Made by a program: the position numbers and the translations under genes. The notes below the pieces were generated by a model. The model was not told the DNA's origin. It saw only the letters and a list, made by a program, of their open reading frames with translations, and ran no database searches. This document shows positions 39,552 to 47,961 of a stretch of DNA of 64,000 nucleotides, in pieces. Source of the DNA: Methylohalomonas lacus (lineage in GTDB: Bacteria > Pseudomonadota > Gammaproteobacteria > Methylohalomonadales > Methylohalomonadaceae); the NCBI RefSeq assembly GCF_024808875.1, contig NZ_JANUCT010000009.1:51833-115832 (forward strand), given 5' to 3'. Position 1 is the first letter of the stretch; every line of letters begins with the position of its first letter.

Positions 39552-39605
39552 TGTTGGAACTCTCTCTCTCTTCAACTAAATTTGGTCCTTGGCGTAAGCC
39601 CTGTC

Positions 39606-41066
39606 TCAGGACTGACGCTTTTCCATGAGATACAGCACTCTTTCCGAACCCCTGATGGGTTCCGCTCTTCGGATATCAAAATATTGCCGGAACGCCTCCT
39701 CGAAGTGCTCCTGGTCATATTCCCCGAAGATGTCCTCACGGGTTCGCAACAGCCGCTGTACCTGACTATCCCGTTTGGGCACGAACTCTATCACAAGGTG
39801 CCCGCAGACATCCGCAAAGAACTCCGCGACACGGTCGAATGGGACATTATTCGATATCGACAGATGATGAATGAGTGCCAGCGCTAGCACACAATCCGCT
39901 GGCCCTCGCTGCGTAAACGATGCCCGCTCCCTCTCATTCCAGCCAAGTCCAGGGCTGGGATTCGACAGATCGAGCAGCAGCGGCAAGAGATTACTCTCAC
40001 CCCGCTCCCGCACCCGACGGTAATTCGTCTCTACGGCGGCCGGATCAATGTCAAAGGCGAGTGTCGGAATCCCGAGGCTTGCCGCCACTTGACTAAACTC
40101 CCCAGTGTTCGCCCCCAGATCCCATACATCTTGAGGCCGAACTTGTTGCAGGTACTCGCCGACAAGCATTCGTTTGAACTCGAAGGCCTCGTCAGTGTAA
40201 TTCGTGGCCTGATAGTAATCCGCCCACTCAGTCCCGGCTGGCTGCCAGTCGAGCTTCGCCACGGTCTTCCGCAACCCCTGCAGAATACTGATGAGACCGT
40301 CCTGACTGACGTGCTGGAATCGCGAGCTGCCCCGCTTGGTGTGATCAGTAGCGGCCTGAGCGTTCTGGGTCTTCGCATGAATATGGACATGTATCGCCAA
40401 GCCAGGCTTAAACCAGGTCCGACGCGGCAACAGACGGCTCACGAGATCCAGTGGAATACCATCAATATGAACCCGTAATAACTGGTTCAGCCGCACGTCC
40501 ACTCCGGCCATAAGCGCCAACGGCGCCAGAAAGTGCTGACAAAACTGACGGTACCCCGCCCACGCCGACCCTTCCGTATACTTGTGGAAAGACAACGTAT
40601 CTATCATGACAGGCCGCCCTTCATGGAACTGCACGTTATAGGCAGAAGCATCCGTGAGCGTCATATCGTAACTCAGTGCTCTCAGTTGCATATCCAGGGT
40701 GAGCAAAGCGGCATCCTTAAGTTGACTGAAGCTCCACTCATAAGGGTAAGAAATGAACTCAATCTGTTCAGGCCGAAGGATTCGATAAGCTTTCGATGAA
40801 TCTGCTGTAACGCCTGCCACCTCTTCATGGCTAACCAGCCAGCCACGGCTCACCAAGTCCTGGTAAAGCCCGGATCCCATCAAGTAATCATAATTATCAC
40901 GATACGAATTATTCACCTGACGGTAAATTTTCCCTCTATTATGAAAAATAAAACCTGATGGATCACGGAAGGAAGCATGCGATACGGTATATCCAGCCCC
41001 CGCATAAAGTCTGCTTTCCGACTTATTCTTGATAATATGCCTCCTAGAATATCTTGATACTACCAA
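39606..41066 (-). CDS. Two-part protein: kinase-like N-terminal region and SAM-dependent methyltransferase
   Basis: 486-aa cytoplasmic protein. The C-terminal half (about 300-486) is a class I methyltransferase: DVWDLGANTGEFSQVAASLG, an acidic LAFDIDPAAVE strand and LALALIHHLSISNNVPFDRV, a pattern I associate with NoeA-like proteins. The N-terminal part (about 30-250) has FRDPSGFIF, YRQVNNSYRDNYDYL, LTDASAYNVQF and RPVMIDTLSF; the last two are spaced like the catalytic and metal-binding loops of kinase-like folds (D...N, then D). The start is a TTG at 41066 as no in-frame ATG precedes the conserved region, and slight uncertainty remains. It lies between the sulfatase-like gene (58 bp) and the small membrane protein gene (54 bp). 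Substrate unknown; probably a glycan or lipid-linked intermediate. Confidence 0.78.
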   Translation of the reverse strand: MVVSRYSRRHIIKNKSESRLYAGAGYTVSHASFRDPSGFIFHNRGKIYRQVNNSYRDNYDYLMGSGLYQDLVSRGWLVSHEEVAGVTADSSKAYRILRPEQIEFISYPYEWSFSQLKDAALLTLDMQLRALSYDMTLTDASAYNVQFHEGRPVMIDTLSFHKYTEGSAWAGYRQFCQHFLAPLALMAGVDVRLNQLLRVHIDGIPLDLVSRLLPRRTWFKPGLAIHVHIHAKTQNAQAATDHTKRGSSRFQHVSQDGLISILQGLRKTVAKLDWQPAGTEWADYYQATNYTDEAFEFKRMLVGEYLQQVRPQDVWDLGANTGEFSQVAASLGIPTLAFDIDPAAVETNYRRVRERGESNLLPLLLDLSNPSPGLGWNERERASFTQRGPADCVLALALIHHLSISNNVPFDRVAEFFADVCGHLVIEFVPKRDSQVQRLLRTREDIFGEYDQEHFEEAFRQYFDIRRAEPIRGSERVLYLMEKRQS

Positions 41067-41124
41067 TTCACATCATTACATCTGTTCAAGAAGCAAAACA
41101 AAAAAAGAGGAGCTAACCTATCTA

Positions 41125-43305
41125 TCATCTCGACACTGAACGATTCTCTAGATCTCTCAATCGAAACCAATGTGCAGCCAAACCGAGATTTCTATTATCA
41201 TTTGAATGCCCGAAAGAGCTAGGTGCCGCGGGATTGGAAATATTCAATGACAATTGAACGTGCCCTTTTTCACCAATCGCTTTAGCCGGAATTCTCACAT
41301 CAAAGATACCCTTCTTGCTAATTGCCCAAGTATCAAGCTTGTATCCATTGGCGATCACTTCAACCTGTTGCTCTTCGATTTTACCCTGCGCCAGATACGG
41401 GGCCGCAGCTAATTGAAATGCAATGTCTTCGTCGCCTCGAATCCGCGAGATTTCAAACTCGATTCCAGCAACCCCCCCATCTGTCCAACGGTGTGAGCCC
41501 TCTGATGGACTCCAACCAAACGCAACATAGACATTACTATCGGCATTGACCAAACTGATCTTTTCTCCATTCCTAACATTGGGCAAAAGATCGACATGTT
41601 TTATACCCTCTCTAGTAAAAACTCGACCGGTTTCCTGCCACGCCGACGCATCATGGGCATGACCATCAACCCGATACTCAGTAAGTGGCGGCATATACTT
41701 CTTACCCCAGTACTCATGTCCCCAATTATACCAGTAAAAGTATCTTTCCCCAGCCCTTACTGACTTGCTCCTTTCGCAATCGTCCAGTTTATATTCAATG
41801 CTCAATAAACATGAAATATCGCCCAAAGAAACGGCCTCATCCGTAACCCGAATTGCGCCTTGTGAATTTGCAGGTTTGTACAGAAATAATGGCATTCCTG
41901 AAGCGTGACGATTCTCATTGATATCACATCCCCACTCGTCTTCACATCTGCTCTCTCGTGGTGCAAATGTCATTGTCCCATGATCTGAAATAACCATTAT
42001 GTTCGCATTATTATAAACCTTGTTTTTTTTAAGTGATTCCAGCAGTCTAGAAACCATCTTCAAACTGCCACGGGCCTGCTGAACGTAGTTATCCCAGGAT
42101 AAATCCAAATTAGGCTGATATCGGTGATTCTCGTCCATAACCAGCGGCAAATGGGCACCAAAGAAATGGTAGAGACGAAATTCTCCCCGATTATCCGATT
42201 TAGTAACCAAATTACTTGTTAGCCAATCAATAAACCGGATATCAACTCTATGTTGCGTGGGTGGAAGACTTGAAACAAGCCAATGAGATATAAGCCAAGC
42301 ACCCTCATTATAAATGAATGGTTTCAACGATGTAGGCATCACACGAAAAAGTCCAGCATCCACTAATTGTACAAACGCATGAATACCCTCTTTGGTATCT
42401 TGCCCTCTCAATATCCCCCCTTTGCTCTGTACCTCCGCATTGTATTCTTCAATACCGTTTAAAGATTTTGGGACCAATGCACTATAAGATTGACCATATT
42501 CAGCTTCATAAAAGTATTTTGGTAATCCTTTAGCTGCATATGAACTCATGGCAAATTTTTCTATAGGTTCCTTATTTTGATATTGCCTACCCGTCAAAAT
42601 ATATGGTATAGAAGGATATGTAGTAGGAAAACCGGCGACAGCATTTGGATAAAATACAAACCCGTCAAAAGCCCTGGCATCCTTAGGATATCTTTCAAGT
42701 ATTTGCGAGAAGGCACCTGACTGAAACGTGTCAAGCACTATTAGTATAGTATTATTTTCTGGATGCAAGACGTTAGCGCGAGTAGATACATATTCAGTAG
42801 TATGCCCTTTAGAACTCGTAAACCAGGTACCGCCGATAGAAAGAACACCTGCCAATACCAGGACAGTAGCGAAATTATATGGCAAATTCGTATATTTGCG
42901 ACTAAATACAAAAGTACCAAGTAATATCAGACTCCAAACGCACACCTCTATAATTTGCTCTATATACCTGCCATCCCAGTCAACCCCCCTGCCGTCAAGC
43001 GGGCCGAATTCCCAAACGAGAATTTGCGACTGAATGAAAGCGCATCCTCCTAGTGCCACTAACAGTGCGGAGAGAAAGTGCTTCTTCCTCCAACCCCCTT
43101 GTTGTGCTAGCCAAAGGAACAGATACAGTATGACCGCAGCAGTTATGAAGATAGTAGCCAATGGCACAAGTACATCATCAAGGGCAAAATCGAACTCAGC
43201 CCGATTACCATAAAAAAATGTCAGTGGCGCCACCAGAAGAACTATCCATGGTAGGGCAACAGAAATAACGGCGCGCCTGAAGTCGATTAGTGAGTTTTTA
43301 ATCAT
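41125..43305 (-). CDS. Sulfatase-like/alkaline phosphatase superfamily membrane enzyme
   Basis: 726-aa protein with about five N-terminal membrane helices (about 15-32, 45-67, 78-97, 120-136, 145-160) and an extracytoplasmic catalytic domain. Metal-site elements are ILIVLDTFQS (Asp192), the nucleophile region PTTYPSIPYILTG (Thr229 where sulfatases have the modified Cys/Ser), a mid-domain HFFGAHLPL and MVISDHGTM. This layout resembles LTA synthase, OpgB and phosphoethanolamine transferases, which use Thr to move phospho-alcohol groups on to glycans at the outer face of the membrane. A C-terminal beta-rich domain (about 590-720) may bind carbohydrate. The gene is notably AT-rich compared with the ManC/Wzm/Wzt part. 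An IS30 element ends 23 bp before its start. Confidence 0.85.
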   Translation of the reverse strand: MIKNSLIDFRRAVISVALPWIVLLVAPLTFFYGNRAEFDFALDDVLVPLATIFITAAVILYLFLWLAQQGGWRKKHFLSALLVALGGCAFIQSQILVWEFGPLDGRGVDWDGRYIEQIIEVCVWSLILLGTFVFSRKYTNLPYNFATVLVLAGVLSIGGTWFTSSKGHTTEYVSTRANVLHPENNTILIVLDTFQSGAFSQILERYPKDARAFDGFVFYPNAVAGFPTTYPSIPYILTGRQYQNKEPIEKFAMSSYAAKGLPKYFYEAEYGQSYSALVPKSLNGIEEYNAEVQSKGGILRGQDTKEGIHAFVQLVDAGLFRVMPTSLKPFIYNEGAWLISHWLVSSLPPTQHRVDIRFIDWLTSNLVTKSDNRGEFRLYHFFGAHLPLVMDENHRYQPNLDLSWDNYVQQARGSLKMVSRLLESLKKNKVYNNANIMVISDHGTMTFAPRESRCEDEWGCDINENRHASGMPLFLYKPANSQGAIRVTDEAVSLGDISCLLSIEYKLDDCERSKSVRAGERYFYWYNWGHEYWGKKYMPPLTEYRVDGHAHDASAWQETGRVFTREGIKHVDLLPNVRNGEKISLVNADSNVYVAFGWSPSEGSHRWTDGGVAGIEFEISRIRGDEDIAFQLAAAPYLAQGKIEEQQVEVIANGYKLDTWAISKKGIFDVRIPAKAIGEKGHVQLSLNISNPAAPSSFGHSNDNRNLGLAAHWFRLRDLENRSVSR

Positions 43306-43328
43306 AAAGGTCAGATTTTACTAAAGTT

Positions 43329-44384
43329 GGTCTCTAGATTCTAACGCAACAGTTCATTAAAGGCTTCGAATGGTGTTTGCGCATCAAGTACTTTGCGGGG
43401 ACGGCCATTCAATCGGTCCTGGACCTTACGGATTTGATACGCACTGACTTCATTGAAATCGGTTCCCTTCGGAAAGTACTGGCGGATAAGGCCGTTAGTG
43501 TTTTCATTGGTGCCACGCTCCCAGGGACTTTGCGGATGGGCAAAGTAAACCGCCATTTTCGTGTCGCGGGTGAATAGCCGATGCTCGGTCATCTCCTTGC
43601 CACGGTCATAGGTCAGCGACAGCTTCATCTGTTTGGGTACATGGCGCAGTTTGCGGGCAAAGGCCTGGCGCACGCTGGTGGCGTCCTGAGACCACAGCCG
43701 CACCAGCAACACGGTGCGCGTGGTGCGTTCAACCAGCGTGCCCAGCGCGGACTGGTGACCGCGTCCCAGGATGAGGTCGCCTTCCCAGTGACCTGGGATC
43801 GTCCGGTCGGCCACCTCGGCCGGGCGTTCCTCGATGCTGATCATCTCGGGGATCTGACCGCGCCGGTCCGCGCCGCGGCTGCGCGGCCGGCGATGTTTGC
43901 GATGCTGACGCAAATGACTCAACAGCTCGCGGCGCAGTTCGCCGCGCGGCAGGACATACAGATAACTGTATATGGTCTCGGCGCTCACCTGCAGACTCGG
44001 TTCATGCGGATGCTGTCGGCGTTGTCGGTCCCGGATCTGTTGCGGCGACCACTGCCGGCGCAACAGACTGAAGACAGTGTGACGCAGTCGGCCGTCCACG
44101 GCCAGTCGCCGTGGCTTGCGAAAACAGCGCCTGGCCGCCTTGTTCTGGGCTGTGACCGCCCGGTAATAGAAGCCGGTGCGATTACGCGCCAGTTCCCGGC
44201 TGATGGTCGAGGGACTGCGCCCGAGCTGTCGGGCAATAACCCGAATACCCTGACCCTGGGCATGACGAATACTGAGTTCCTCGCGCTCGGCCAGATTCAT
44301 GCGTTGATAACTCTTTGACATGCAACACGACTCCTCAATAATGGCATCATTATTATCATCGTGTTGCGCTAGGAACTAGAGACC
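43329..44384 (-). mobile_element. IS30-family insertion sequence with terminal inverted repeats
   Basis: 1056-bp element. Left end GGTCTCTAGATTCTAACGCA (43329 on) and right end, read inward on the minus strand, GGTCTCTAGTTCCTAGCGCA form 22-bp inverted repeats with three mismatches. It lies between the stop of the large glycosyltransferase gene (6 bp away) and the start of the sulfatase-like gene, in the direction of the operon. No clear target duplication is visible. Confidence 0.92.
43341..44321 (-). CDS. IS30-family transposase
   Basis: 326-aa DDE transposase. N-terminal HTH in LAEREELSIRHAQGQGIRVIARQLGRS (here described in pieces, residues 10-36), second DNA-binding part with SPSTISRELARN, and the catalytic core with the first Asp in GHWEGDLILGRG, the second in LTYDRGKEM and the Glu in SPWERGTNENTNGLIRQYFP. 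Complete. It occupies nearly the whole element. Confidence 0.97.
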   Translation of the reverse strand: MSKSYQRMNLAEREELSIRHAQGQGIRVIARQLGRSPSTISRELARNRTGFYYRAVTAQNKAARRCFRKPRRLAVDGRLRHTVFSLLRRQWSPQQIRDRQRRQHPHEPSLQVSAETIYSYLYVLPRGELRRELLSHLRQHRKHRRPRSRGADRRGQIPEMISIEERPAEVADRTIPGHWEGDLILGRGHQSALGTLVERTTRTVLLVRLWSQDATSVRQAFARKLRHVPKQMKLSLTYDRGKEMTEHRLFTRDTKMAVYFAHPQSPWERGTNENTNGLIRQYFPKGTDFNEVSAYQIRKVQDRLNGRPRKVLDAQTPFEAFNELLR

Positions 44385-44390
44385 GCCAAA

Positions 44391-47300
44391 CTAAAAATGT
44401 AAATCTCCAGAATCTTCCTTAACCGATTTCTGGAACGTTCCCGAGAGGCGTTCATCTAAGTGCTCCGATGAGGAGTCGGGTATCAATATTTTCTTCAGTT
44501 GCCCAGCACTCTCGTGCCAGGTAAGCCAAGGCATTCCCTCTGATTTAGGATGGTTGTCTGTTTCATACAGTGTCAACCATTTTTCAACATCCTTCGCTAA
44601 TTCTTCCGGCGAATTATCATCTGAAAAGTAATAAGCGTAATCACCCGCCACTTCCCGAAATACAGGAATATCTCGCGCAATAATCGGCAACCGATGCTGC
44701 GCCGCCTCTATAAGCGGCAGCCCGAAGCCTTCGCCCTCCGAAGCGGCAATCAGACAGGTTGACGCCGCATAGATCTGTTCCAGATATTCGTCGCTTATAC
44801 CCGCGAGCCAGAACAAGCGCCGATTGCGCTCCTCGTGCTTACGAATACGAGATGCAATCTCGGGGATGGTTCGTCGCTGGCTATCCGCCAGGTCCCGCCA
44901 CCCTTCCTGCCCAACGATGACGAGGTTGACATCCCATCCGTTACTCCAGAGCTGCTCAAATGCATCCAGCAGCTGAAGATAGCCCTTGCGGGGCTCAATA
45001 GTCGCCACCGTAACAAAGGCTGGTCTACTTCTTATCTGCTCTAGCGTGCGAGGTGCTTCTGAAGGCAGGCCTTTAGTTGCCACACTCGCGGCGAGATCGG
45101 CGCCCAAAGGGGCGGACTTTACCACGATCTCATCTTTCCGTGTAATTCCCTCGGTTTGCATCCATTGCAAGAACTTATCGGCAACACTTCTTGATATGCA
45201 TGCGACCGCATCGGCTTCCTGGGCAACCGTTTGCAACCAGTATTCGTGATGGCATGCGGCGCCGTCCGGGAACCAGTCAGGCCGCAGCACAGGTAGAAGA
45301 TCATACACAGTGAAGCAGATGCGCACGCCCCGTGCCCGCCAATGTGCATAAAGACCGGCATTGCTGGCTTCGACGACACCTCCGCCGAAGAGATCGAGCC
45401 CGTGAAAAATATCGCCGTTCCGCGCCTCTGCCGGTTCATCATGCATGTGCGTTTCATTCAGCCCAAGCAGACCGAGCGTATACTGCCGTGCGTAGCGGTA
45501 GTGCCACACGCCGCCTTCGTCGGTTAGATAGACAGGTTCAACACGATAGCCATTAGGTGGGCTGGCTAATAACTCAAGTAGATGAGCGCGGGTGACGCGC
45601 TGAACACCAGTCCGAAGATCTTCACGTACAATCGCCGATACATCCACTAAAAGCTGCGGATGATGAGCAAGACATGCACGAGGCACAGCCTTGGATAACC
45701 TCTCCAGATCATCTGTGCTCGGATGAGCATTTACATTTATATGCCGGACTTTGCTTATTAAACATTGATCCAAAACCTGACTGGATTCATTGGCGTACCT
45801 TTCGATTGATTCCATGAAGAGGCGGCCTACGTGCTCCGGGGCATGCACTCTATGGATGTACGCCTGGGCCGTCCGACTATACCGATCTCGCAGTTCCGGA
45901 TACTCATAAAGTTGATCTAGGGCCGCGGAGAGGGATTGCTTATCGAACTCATTCTCCAGCTTAACAGCTACATCGTCCGGAACTTCAGCCATCGACCCGT
46001 GCGCATTCAATATCAGGGGTAGCCCAGTAATAAGACAGTCCAATATTGTACCTGAGGTTTCCCCGCGCGAGTTGCTCCGGAGCTGCACCGCGACATCGGC
46101 CGCAGCCAGCCATAGACGGTACTCCTGGTGGCTGGCAAAGCCGGTCACACGAATACGTTTGCTAGTACTGGAAGCTTGTATCGCACGTTCCAGCCGTGCG
46201 CAGTACTCATCACCCTGCGTTGCGCCCACGAACACCAACTGACTAAATCTGTCCGAAGCCACGCCCGATTTCAGCCAACCCTCAAGCAGCCTGTGGTTGA
46301 GCTTCGCCGGACCGAGCAAGCCAAAGGAACAGACGATAAACTCATTCTCGCCAATGCCCAGCCGCCTGCGTGCCTCCGCCCGATCAAAACTCGGCGACGG
46401 TATGGCGCGCAAATGAGGGATTTTAGTCCACTCCCTGGCCACTTGCTTGCCATACCATTGACGAGCAAGCTCGATCGCAAACTGCGAGTGAACGATTACC
46501 CCCTGTGCGTTCCTGAGCACCTGATAGTTGGCCGGGTACTTCCAGATAGTGGCCTTCACACCGGAACTGTACAGATCTGTCAACGCCAAATAGCCATGGG
46601 AGTCATACAAGGCCTGTTCCAGTGCCAAACCGTCCTGTGCTAACAGATGGCCGAGATAAAAATCATGTAATACCACCACACCGGGAAACCTCTCTAGGAG
46701 ATCCAGCATATGCCAGTGGAATGAACTGTTTCCTACGTGATAGAGAATACGGTCGTAGTGCTCGGCGTTTTCTTCGAACCACGCGACATCGCGGATGACG
46801 AAATTAGCCGACAGCCAAGGATCCGAGACCTCTGGCTGTTCCATGATAAGCTCGATGCCGTAATAACGTGCTAGCTCCGGAAGCAGCTCGGCACTGTAGT
46901 CAGCAATCCCGGTCCGTGCTGGGGGCAATGGCGATACGTATGCCAGCCTGGGGAGCTGGCTTGAGCCAACCAGCGCACTCGCCGCCTGCTCAACAATCGA
47001 TTCACTGTGCTTCTCCAAGCTATTCAATAGCTTATCCGCGGCGTACTCCACCGACACCTGCGGCAGGTTGCTGCCGGGATCGGCGACTTGCCTGTCGTAC
47101 GCTGCGCGCCAGCTGTCGCTGTGGGTCAACGGCTTTTGGTCCTCCAGTCCATAATCGCAATAAGCGCCGAGATTCACCACCCGCTCATCAGACAAACTGA
47201 GTGTTTTGATAATAAGGTCGCGTTGCTCCTCCGAGGCAGTCAAAATGAGCCCTGCATTTTTCAACGACTGTAAACGTCGATAATAGTAATCACGCTCAGC

Positions 47301-47756
47301 CGCATCCTCGATAGTGAGATTGGCACACACCGGATCTTCCGAGTCTTGCACGAAAACGGCAGTCCTATTCGCATACGCCAGATGACCAACCGACACGACG
47401 ACATCGTCACGGTACCCACTGAATACGCTGGGTACGAAAATGACATCAGGGTTTATATTGATGATGTATTGCTCGCGTAACAACTCGCCCGCCCGCACAC
47501 GCCATGCATTGCCCGGCTCGACTTCATTAAGGGGTTGGGGCGGATCGAAGGTACGAATACGCTCCCCGGGTACCGACTCCGAAAACCGTGATCGCACTTT
47601 TTGGGCGGCATCGGGTAACGCCTCATTGAGGAGCAGCCATATTTCGTGTGTGCCGCTTTGCTCGGCCAAGGACTGGGCTAGATCCAGCGACAATTCGCTT
47701 TTGCCACCCTCGTTAATCGTCGTCTGGCTAAGCTGAAGATCAATCAGGAGTCGCAT
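44391..47756 (-). CDS. Large multi-domain glycosyltransferase (two full GT4-type domains)
   Basis: 1121-aa cytoplasmic protein. Residues about 1-215 look like an incomplete GT-B half (MRLLIDLQLSQTT, then VIFVPSVFSGYRDD). Residues about 270-660 form a GT-B transferase: LAYVSPLPPARTGIADYSAE at the start, VVLHDFYLGHLLAQDG, FGLLGPAKLNHRLLEGW, and RGETSGTILDCLITGLPLIL where the second Glu of the EX7E motif is replaced. Residues about 725-1085 form a second GT4 domain with RTGVQRVTRAHL, TVATIEPRKGYLQLLDAF and an intact EX7E in EGEGFGLPLIEAAQ. Such multi-domain enzymes build the repeat unit in polymannose and rhamnan O-antigens (WbdA, WbpX types). The altered motif suggests the middle domain may be less active or differ in mechanism. 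Confidence 0.9.
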   Translation of the reverse strand: MRLLIDLQLSQTTINEGGKSELSLDLAQSLAEQSGTHEIWLLLNEALPDAAQKVRSRFSESVPGERIRTFDPPQPLNEVEPGNAWRVRAGELLREQYIININPDVIFVPSVFSGYRDDVVVSVGHLAYANRTAVFVQDSEDPVCANLTIEDAAERDYYYRRLQSLKNAGLILTASEEQRDLIIKTLSLSDERVVNLGAYCDYGLEDQKPLTHSDSWRAAYDRQVADPGSNLPQVSVEYAADKLLNSLEKHSESIVEQAASALVGSSQLPRLAYVSPLPPARTGIADYSAELLPELARYYGIELIMEQPEVSDPWLSANFVIRDVAWFEENAEHYDRILYHVGNSSFHWHMLDLLERFPGVVVLHDFYLGHLLAQDGLALEQALYDSHGYLALTDLYSSGVKATIWKYPANYQVLRNAQGVIVHSQFAIELARQWYGKQVAREWTKIPHLRAIPSPSFDRAEARRRLGIGENEFIVCSFGLLGPAKLNHRLLEGWLKSGVASDRFSQLVFVGATQGDEYCARLERAIQASSTSKRIRVTGFASHQEYRLWLAAADVAVQLRSNSRGETSGTILDCLITGLPLILNAHGSMAEVPDDVAVKLENEFDKQSLSAALDQLYEYPELRDRYSRTAQAYIHRVHAPEHVGRLFMESIERYANESSQVLDQCLISKVRHINVNAHPSTDDLERLSKAVPRACLAHHPQLLVDVSAIVREDLRTGVQRVTRAHLLELLASPPNGYRVEPVYLTDEGGVWHYRYARQYTLGLLGLNETHMHDEPAEARNGDIFHGLDLFGGGVVEASNAGLYAHWRARGVRICFTVYDLLPVLRPDWFPDGAACHHEYWLQTVAQEADAVACISRSVADKFLQWMQTEGITRKDEIVVKSAPLGADLAASVATKGLPSEAPRTLEQIRSRPAFVTVATIEPRKGYLQLLDAFEQLWSNGWDVNLVIVGQEGWRDLADSQRRTIPEIASRIRKHEERNRRLFWLAGISDEYLEQIYAASTCLIAASEGEGFGLPLIEAAQHRLPIIARDIPVFREVAGDYAYYFSDDNSPEELAKDVEKWLTLYETDNHPKSEGMPWLTWHESAGQLKKILIPDSSSEHLDERLSGTFQKSVKEDSGDLHF

Positions 47757-47961
47757 CTAATACTTTTTACCACCATCCGTCATTTTGCCCAATTCTTCTT
47801 AATGCTCATATTCATGGAACTTCTGAACAAGAACTGAGTGTCTACTAAAAAAGAGCGATCTAGTCGCGCGGAGAACCGCCCGCGGAAATCGCATTGTCCC
47901 ATCATGTACAAATGTTCGGGGCGAAAACTCGATTGACAAAAACCAGGCAGCATCACGATTA

